Shown here one piece after another: positions 6,437 through 11,981 of a DNA stretch of 13,374 nucleotides; positions within the stretch are counted from its first letter, which is position 1, and every line of letters begins with the position of its first letter. Source of the DNA: Verrucomicrobiota bacterium (GTDB lineage Bacteria > Verrucomicrobiota > Verrucomicrobiia > Opitutales > Opitutaceae); contig JAEYUW010000041.1 of assembly GCA_023432225.1 (NCBI GenBank), positions 1 to 13,374 of the forward strand, given 5' to 3'. The notes beneath the pieces were generated by a model. It was not told the origin of the DNA. It saw nothing but the letters and a program-made list of their open reading frames with translations, and searched no databases. The position numbers and the translations under genes are program-made.

Positions 6437-9400
6437 TTAGAACTTGCGACTAAGCTCGAGCACGAACTGACGCCCGCGGACGTTGGCCGTTCCGGCTTGG
6501 TAGCCGTATTGCTCGTCCGCGAGCGGCGGAATGGTATCGAAGACATTGTTCACCGCAGCGCGGACCGTGACGCCCTTCAACAGGTGCTTCGCTCCGCCGG
6601 GGAAGCGGTAGGTGACGGAAGCGTTGTGGTTGATGAACGGCTCGACGCGATAGAGGAAGCGCGTGACGCCATTGTCGTTGAAAACCTTGATGTAGTCGGG
6701 ACGGCCGAGCACTTCGTAGACGGCCGCGGTCGTGGCCGCGGAAGTGTCGACGAACGATCCGTAGTAGCTGGTGAACCAACGCGCCGACCACGCGCCCATG
6801 CGCCAACCGGCGCTGGCACTCGCGCGCCACTTCGTGCGGCCGTTGCGGCCGAGTTCATCCAGCGCGGCGGCGCCGGGCTCGGCCTGCGACCGACGGAGCA
6901 CGTAATGCGTGGAATCGCCCGAGAGCGTAAACGTTCCCCAGCGCGTCTTCGGCGAACGCCAGTCGAAACCGAACTCGTAGCCCTGAATGTCGCGACCGCT
7001 GAGATTGATGTAGTCGTCGACCACGCTGACGATCTCGCCGACCGGCGCGCGCTTGGTGGCGTTGGTGGGCTGCGCCGCGTTGTAGGCGGCGAACGCCGCG
7101 CGGTCCTCCGCCGTGAGCGCCTTGCGCGTGACGTTGCGGTAGCCCGCGTAGTTGGCCGTGCCGGAGCCGAGGTCGATCTGATCGATCGATTTGCCGGCCG
7201 CGAACGCCGCCTGCATCGCGAGATCGAGGATCAACTCGTCGCGATCGATCACGGCCTGCGCGCCCATGTTTTCAATGACCTTGTCCTGGTTGATCGCGAA
7301 GTAGTCGAACGTGAGCGAGAGACCGCGCACCTTCGGCACTTCGAACACGAAGCCGGCCGTCCACGTCTGCGCCTCTTCAGGCACGAGATTCTGATTGCCC
7401 TGACGATAGCTCGTGCGTTGCGCGGTGTTGTCGGAAGCGAGGCCGGTCACCTGGAAGCGATAAGGATCGTCCGCCGAGATCTGGCGACGCAACGCCGTGA
7501 CGTTGGTCTGCACGAGATTCGGCGCGCGGAACGACTCCGCGACCGAGGCGCGGAGCTTGAGGCGCTCGAACGGATTCCAGAGCAGGCTGGCCTTGGGCTT
7601 CAGCGTGTCGCCGAAGATCGAGAAGTGCTCGTAGCGGCTCGCGAGCGTCAGCTCGAGTTCCTGCACGAACGGCTTGCGGTTGGCGCTCGTCACGAACGGC
7701 AGCGCGACTTCCGCGTAGCCGGCGTAAATGGTCTGATGCGCGCTGATCGGCACATTCGAGCTGAGCGCGAGGAAATCATTGTCGTTCTCGCGCATCAGCG
7801 GGAATTCACTGCCGGAGCCGGGCGGATTCAGGCCGACGTAGGCGGCGCGTTTGTCGTCGTAGGTTTCGTAGCGGACCTCGACGCCGCTCGCGAGGCCGAC
7901 CTGTCCGCCGTTGAAGAGCTGCCAAAGTCGGCCGTTCACCTTCGCGTCCCAGAGGAACAGATTGGTGCGGCCGAAGCGGTCCTCGTCGTCGTAGAGCGGC
8001 TCGAGGATCGACGCGGAATTCGAGTAGGGCTTGTCGACCACGATCTGGTTGTTGGCGATTTTGAACGTGACCGGGAACGGATTGAACGCCGTCGCGTCCG
8101 TGCGATTCAGCGCAGCACGGAGGCGGGACTCGCGGACCTGACTGTGCTCGTATTCGTGCGTCTGGGCGCCGGACGCCATCAGGCCGGTTTCCCATTCCCA
8201 CGACGTGCCGAAGGTGCCGCGCAGGCCATTGAGGAGGCGATACGAGTAGCTGGTCACTTCCGTCTCGCGCGAGCGGAAGCCGCCGCCGGTGTTTTGTCCG
8301 GGCGAGATGCCGGTCCAGAGCGAAACATCGGCCGGCGTGCCGACGAGGCGCGGCGTGCCGTCGGCGTTCGGCGCGCCGGTCGGGTGGTAGAAGCGCACAC
8401 CGAACGGATTGAACGGATTCGAGGCGGGCAAATAGATGCCCTGATCGTCCGTGTTCTTGAAGTTCACCGGCTCGCGTTCCGTCACGGACTTGGCCGCGTA
8501 GAAAAGGAAATCGCCGAACCAGCGGACGCGACCGTTCAACGGCCGATCCATGAACGCGGCAAACTGCACGCGATCGGATTGCGGAATCAGGACCTTCCAG
8601 TTGTTCCAGTTGGAGGCGACGGCGTTCTCCGCGCTGTCGATGTTACGCGACGGTGCCGTCTGCTTGAAGAAGATCGATCCATCCGCGCCGGGATAGAGGT
8701 AGAACATGCCCGCGCTCGACATCGTCGCGACGCCCGCAGCCGGGCTCGTGCTCGTGGTGATGCCGATGTTGCCGGTCGGACGAGAGCCGACGAACGTGAG
8801 ATAGTCCGACTGAATGAAGCCGCGCTGCCACTGGCCCCATTGGTTCACACTGTTGGAATTGTTAAAATCGTTATCGCGCACGGTCGTGCCGTTCGCATCG
8901 ACGATCGGCTGGCCGTTCCACGGCGCGGGCAGATTGCGATTCAGGCGCAGGTCCGATTGCGCCGCCCAATCACGATCGCGCGCCGCCAGCATGTCGCGAT
9001 GGAAAACATCGAGCGCGAGCGCCACCCGCGTTTTTCCCATCTCGAAGCTGTCGTAGGCGGAAGCAGAGAACTCATTTGCCCCACCGTGTTGCGTCACCGA
9101 GGTCGAGAGTTTCACGCCGCGCCCTTCGCCGCCCGGCATGATGATCGTGTTGACCACACCGGCGGCCGCATCGGCGCCGTAGATCGCCGATGCGCCATCG
9201 CGCAGCAGCTCGATGCGCGTGACGAGCGCACGCGGCACGGCGTTGATGTTGGCCGCGAGCGACGGCACGCCGTTCTCCGCCATCGAAATCGGATGCGGCG
9301 CCATGCGGCGACCGTTGATGAGCGCGAGTGTGCTGCCGGAGCCAATGCCGCGCAGGTCGACCGACGCCACGTCGCCGCGCGCGAGCTGCGGGCCGTTGTT

Positions 9401-10009
9401 CAATTCACTGATCGCCGACGGCTCGGCGAAGCCGACCGTCTCGAACAGTTCAGCCATCGTGGCTGCGCCGCGCGCCTCGAGATCTTCCTGCCGGATCGTC
9501 GTCACCGGCAGCGCGGTCTCGCTGTCGACCCGGCGAATGTGCGAACCGGTGACCGTGAACGTCTCGAGCGTGACCACCTGCTCCTTGTTACTTGGCGCCG
9601 CCCCGCTCGTCGCTTCGGGACGGCTGCCGGCGTTTTTTTCCACGGGCACATTTCCCTTGGGCGCACGTGTGACGCGGAAGATGCCGGACTTCTCGTCGCG
9701 CACCGCTTGCAGCTCCGTGCCGTCGAGCAGCTGTCGCACCGCCTCCGCCGGCGCCAGTTCGCCGCGCACCGGTTTCGTCGTCACATTCGCGGCCACTTCG
9801 GTCGAGAACAGGAGTTCGACACCTGCCTGCGTCGAGAACAAGCGCAGCGACGTCTCGGCGGGACCGGCCGGAATGTCGAACGAGCGCGCCGTCGGCTCGG
9901 CCGCATTCAGCAGCACGGCCAGCAAAAAGATCGGCAACAAGCGCAGCCGGCGCAGGGCCAGTCGCGGGGTGAACGTCGTGGAGGGTTCGGAAACGCGCAG
10001 TTGGTTCAT
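6437..10009 (-). CDS. TonB-dependent outer-membrane receptor with N-terminal STN signalling domain
   Basis: The receptor has 1190 residues from ATG 10007-10009; a GTG at 10025-10027 would add 6. A signal peptide (basic RLALRRLR, hydrophobic LLPIFLLAVLL, ending near NAAEP) is followed by an STN domain (about 42-115: SFDIPAGPAETSLRLFSTQ...VRGELAPAEAVRQLLDGTEL). A linker leads to a TonB-box-like VVTLETFTVTG (145-155). The plug domain (about 155-285) contains VDLRGIG, LALINGRRM and DGASAIYGADAAAGVVNTI. A ~900-residue beta-barrel ends in an aromatic C-terminus (ELSRKF), as expected for BamA-dependent insertion. STN domains occur in transducing receptors such as FecA and PupB, which signal to FecR-type anti-sigma factors, and one is encoded next door. 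The downstream glpD/glpT/glpQ genes point to glycerophosphodiesters or glycerol-3-phosphate as substrate. That is inference, since the barrel itself does not reveal it. Siderophore or glycan substrates remain possible. Confidence 0.93.
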   Translation of the reverse strand: MNQLRVSEPSTTFTPRLALRRLRLLPIFLLAVLLNAAEPTARSFDIPAGPAETSLRLFSTQAGVELLFSTEVAANVTTKPVRGELAPAEAVRQLLDGTELQAVRDEKSGIFRVTRAPKGNVPVEKNAGSRPEATSGAAPSNKEQVVTLETFTVTGSHIRRVDSETALPVTTIRQEDLEARGAATMAELFETVGFAEPSAISELNNGPQLARGDVASVDLRGIGSGSTLALINGRRMAPHPISMAENGVPSLAANINAVPRALVTRIELLRDGASAIYGADAAAGVVNTIIMPGGEGRGVKLSTSVTQHGGANEFSASAYDSFEMGKTRVALALDVFHRDMLAARDRDWAAQSDLRLNRNLPAPWNGQPIVDANGTTVRDNDFNNSNSVNQWGQWQRGFIQSDYLTFVGSRPTGNIGITTSTSPAAGVATMSSAGMFYLYPGADGSIFFKQTAPSRNIDSAENAVASNWNNWKVLIPQSDRVQFAAFMDRPLNGRVRWFGDFLFYAAKSVTEREPVNFKNTDDQGIYLPASNPFNPFGVRFYHPTGAPNADGTPRLVGTPADVSLWTGISPGQNTGGGFRSRETEVTSYSYRLLNGLRGTFGTSWEWETGLMASGAQTHEYEHSQVRESRLRAALNRTDATAFNPFPVTFKIANNQIVVDKPYSNSASILEPLYDDEDRFGRTNLFLWDAKVNGRLWQLFNGGQVGLASGVEVRYETYDDKRAAYVGLNPPGSGSEFPLMRENDNDFLALSSNVPISAHQTIYAGYAEVALPFVTSANRKPFVQELELTLASRYEHFSIFGDTLKPKASLLWNPFERLKLRASVAESFRAPNLVQTNVTALRRQISADDPYRFQVTGLASDNTAQRTSYRQGNQNLVPEEAQTWTAGFVFEVPKVRGLSLTFDYFAINQDKVIENMGAQAVIDRDELILDLAMQAAFAAGKSIDQIDLGSGTANYAGYRNVTRKALTAEDRAAFAAYNAAQPTNATKRAPVGEIVSVVDDYINLSGRDIQGYEFGFDWRSPKTRWGTFTLSGDSTHYVLRRSQAEPGAAALDELGRNGRTKWRASASAGWRMGAWSARWFTSYYGSFVDTSAATTAAVYEVLGRPDYIKVFNDNGVTRFLYRVEPFINHNASVTYRFPGGAKHLLKGVTVRAAVNNVFDTIPPLADEQYGYQAGTANVRGRQFVLELSRKF

Positions 10010-10062
10010 GAGGGGGGATGGCGGCACCGTGGCATTTCTGGCGCAGGGCCGTTGCTATTTCG

Positions 10063-10080
10063 ACGCCGCAACCACGGCGT
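10063..10080. other. Small inverted repeat between fecR and the receptor gene
   Basis: ACGCCG (10063-10068) and CGGCGT (10075-10080) are perfect 6-bp arms with a 6-nt loop. They lie inside the 91-nt gap between the fecR stop and the receptor ATG. There is no T-tract on either strand, so it is unlikely to be an intrinsic terminator. It could be an RNA hairpin affecting processing or stability between the regulatory and structural parts of the transcript. The rest of the gap shows no Shine-Dalgarno or clear promoter. Confidence 0.3.
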
Positions 10081-10100
10081 TCCCCCACAAAGTATTTCTG

Positions 10101-11153
10101 CTACCGGGCCGGATAAATCACGATGCGGTCCGCTTCGGTCTCGATCCGCACGCCGAAATCGCTCCGCAACGTTGCCGTGAGCGCCTCGATGCGATCGGCG
10201 CGCAAGGTGCCGCTCAAGCGCAGCTGTCCGAGCGCCGGATGCGCGAGCACCAGCTTGGTCGTGTTGTGCTCGTTGAACTGCGCGACCACCTCGGAAAGCG
10301 GCGTGTGCGACAACGCCAGCCGCGGCACGCGCCACGCGAGGCGGTCGGCCATTTCGTCCGGCGACACCGAAGTAATCTCCGGCGCGACTGCGGAGCGCGG
10401 ATCGATCCGCGCCCGCCGCCCGGCCGTGAGCGACGCCAGCACTTGCGGCGGGTCGTAAGCACTCTCGTCCGCCGCCGGCACTTCGCGTTTCTCCACCGCG
10501 ACCTTGCCTTCAGTGACGACAACATCGACGCCGCTGCTACCCAACTCGACGGCAAACTCGGTGCCCACGGCGCGCACGTCGACGCCGGAAGCTTTCACGA
10601 TGAAAGGTCGTTCGGGATTCTTCGCGACGGCGAAGTGCGCTTCACCGTGCAGCAGCGTCACGCGGCGATATTGCGCGGTGAATTCCACCGCGATCTCCGC
10701 GCCGTCGCGCAAATCGATGATCGTGCCGTCGCCGAGCACTTGTCGCGCAGGCTGCAGCACCACGACGGGCGCCGAGGCGATCTCCGGCACATTCGCCGGC
10801 TCCGGGGCCGATGGCACCAGCGCAAACCAGCCGATCACCACCGCGGCCGCCAGCGCCCCCGCGGTCGCAAGCCGACGGTGGCGACGACGACGAGCACGAT
10901 GCTCGAGTCCGGAAAGAACTTCCTCCGTCACGCCCGCCTGCGACGGCCAGTCGAACTCGGAACGCGCCGCGCTCGCCCGCGCGAACGCCTCGGCGTGCGC
11001 CGGATCCGCGGCCAGCCACCGCTCGAACGCTGCGCGCTCGGTGGGGCGCAACCCGTGATTCCGTCGCGCCACCCACGACGCCGCGACGTCCGTCAGCGCC
11101 GGGTCAGGCGCATCGGAGCGATCACGCGGATCAGCTGGCAGCTCAGGTTTCAT
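10101..11153 (-). CDS. FecR-family anti-sigma factor / sigma regulator
   Basis: The protein has 350 residues from ATG 11151-11153; a TTG six bases upstream is possible. The N-terminal cytoplasmic region (about 20-66) has the FecR-type DUF4880 pattern (ASWVARRNHGLRPTERAAFERWLAADPAHAEAFAR) that binds the sigma factor. A basic stretch (RARRRRHRRL) precedes one membrane helix (about 96-113, ATAGALAAAVVIGWFALV). The periplasmic FecR domain (about 130-225) includes ARQVLGDGTIIDLRDGAEI, VTLLHGEAHFAV, FIVKASGVDVRAVGTEFAV and VTEGKVAV. The C-terminal ~75 residues (PLSEVVAQFNEHN...LRLSGTLRADRIEALTATL) form an STN-like domain. In the Fec/Pup/Fox paradigm this domain contacts the receptor's own STN domain. 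The gene overlaps the sigma gene by 11 nt, the classic sigma/anti-sigma pairing. It is likely membrane-embedded and releases or activates the sigma factor when the receptor is loaded. Confidence 0.93.
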   Translation of the reverse strand: MKPELPADPRDRSDAPDPALTDVAASWVARRNHGLRPTERAAFERWLAADPAHAEAFARASAARSEFDWPSQAGVTEEVLSGLEHRARRRRHRRLATAGALAAAVVIGWFALVPSAPEPANVPEIASAPVVVLQPARQVLGDGTIIDLRDGAEIAVEFTAQYRRVTLLHGEAHFAVAKNPERPFIVKASGVDVRAVGTEFAVELGSSGVDVVVTEGKVAVEKREVPAADESAYDPPQVLASLTAGRRARIDPRSAVAPEITSVSPDEMADRLAWRVPRLALSHTPLSEVVAQFNEHNTTKLVLAHPALGQLRLSGTLRADRIEALTATLRSDFGVRIETEADRIVIYPAR

Positions 11154-11739
11154 CGTCAAAGAGGGAGCTCACTCCGCGCTTCTGCAGGTAGTCGCGGCAG
11201 CGCGCGAGTCCGCGCGTGAGTTGGATTTCAACGCCTTTTTCCGAGATGCCGAGCTGCGCCGCGACTTCGCGCTGAGGCACGAACTTGAGTTTGCGCAGAA
11301 TGACGACCTGGCGGCACTTCGGCGGCAGGTCATCGATCGCGGCGATGAGAAGCTGGATTTTTTCATTGCGACTCACCGTGGCAGCCACGGCGCGCCTCTC
11401 TTCTGAGACGTTTAAGGTGGCCAGATCCCCCACAGGATCGATCGGCGAACGGCGCTCGTGTCGCAGGACGTCGAGCGCGAGATGGCGCGCCACTTTGAAC
11501 AGAAACGCGCGGGCCGAGGCGATGGGCTGGGCCGCGCGGGCCCGCCACACCCGGAGAAACGACTCCTGCACCACGTCGTCCACGTCCCGCACCGCAGGGA
11601 AGGAGCCATGGAGATAGGACCGCAACGACGACTCGTGCGGGTGCATTTCCTCGACGAACCAACGGGAGTGGTCCGTTTCGCGCGGGGGGTTCACTGGGGG
11701 TTCAGACGGTTGGGGGACGGTCGACACGACCTTATTCAA
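11143..11739 (-). CDS. ECF (FecI-like) RNA polymerase sigma factor
   Basis: The sigma factor has 198 residues. Region 2 spans about 35-97 (SSLRSYLHGSFPAVRDVDDVVQESFLRVW, then SARAFLFKVARHLALDVLRHERR). After a linker, region 4 (about 128-186) holds the helix-turn-helix REVAAQLGISEKGVEIQLTRGL preceded by LPPKCRQVVILRK. This two-domain form without regions 1 and 3 is the ECF group, here FecI-like given the overlapping FecR gene. It should direct RNA polymerase to the receptor/glp genes in response to an outer-membrane signal. The start is TTG 11737-11739, chosen because GGAAGGGTGA lies 6 nt upstream. The later in-frame GTG codons lack any Shine-Dalgarno, and starting at Met32 would leave almost nothing before region 2. 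It heads the cluster and is divergent from the thioredoxin-like gene. Confidence 0.93.
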   Translation of the reverse strand: MNKVVSTVPQPSEPPVNPPRETDHSRWFVEEMHPHESSLRSYLHGSFPAVRDVDDVVQESFLRVWRARAAQPIASARAFLFKVARHLALDVLRHERRSPIDPVGDLATLNVSEERRAVAATVSRNEKIQLLIAAIDDLPPKCRQVVILRKLKFVPQREVAAQLGISEKGVEIQLTRGLARCRDYLQKRGVSSLFDDET

Positions 11740-11981
11740 GCCGCGTCACCCTTCCGAGATGCGAATCGAAACCGGAGGCGGCGAGCCGATTTAACCTGCT
11801 CGTTGCAAATATAGTTTGTGGGGATTGCGCCCATTCGGACGTCTGCTGAACAGCGACCCCACGGAACGCGTCGCACGCACCCGCTGACAGACAGCGTGAG
11901 ATTCCCCGCCCACGACGCTGGCCTTTTTGGTTTTGCCGAAGAGGAGGAAGTGACGTTCTTTCCCCCACTCTCCCACCTTCC
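11740..11981. promoter_or_regulatory. Divergent control region between sigma and thioredoxin-like genes
   Basis: This 242-nt stretch must hold the promoters of the - strand cluster and of the + strand gene. An AT-rich island at 11803-11819 contains TATAGT (11810-11815, + strand) and TATATT (11813-11808, - strand), either of which could be a -10 element. Neither has a good -35 at 16-18 nt. Two related small palindromes, GCTGAACAGCG (11845-11855) and CGCTG-ACAGA-CAGCG (11882-11896), lie 39 bp apart centre to centre and look operator-like. A purine-rich GAGGAGGAAG (11941-11950) is followed by a pyrimidine-rich tract reaching the ATG at 11982. Exact start sites cannot be assigned. Confidence 0.4.
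11746..11755 (-). promoter_or_regulatory. Shine-Dalgarno that supports the TTG start of the sigma gene
   Basis: On the - strand GGAAGGGTGA (11755 down to 11746) partly matches the AAGGAGGTGA consensus and ends 6 nt before TTG 11739-11737. No comparable site precedes the in-frame GTG at 11692-11694. A TTG start with a fair ribosome-binding site would keep basal sigma levels low. Confidence 0.5.

Noticed and set aside
10025..10027. GTG as the start of the TonB receptor
   Set aside because: It would add only six residues (Pro/Ser-rich) and has no Shine-Dalgarno. ATG 10007-10009 is preferred, although it also lacks a clear Shine-Dalgarno, so this is not certain.
5678..10180. A 1500-codon open frame on the + strand, antisense to glpD and the TonB receptor
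   Set aside because: It lies opposite two well-supported genes. The translation is Arg/Ala/Val/His-rich with no recognisable domain or hydrophobic pattern. In GC-rich genes with strong third-position bias, antisense frames often stay open for long stretches. The same applies to the 668-codon frame at 9213-11219.
11808..11815. TATATT / TATAGT as assigned -10 promoter elements
   Set aside because: No acceptable -35 hexamer was found at the right distance on either strand, so they are only mentioned as candidates in the divergent region.
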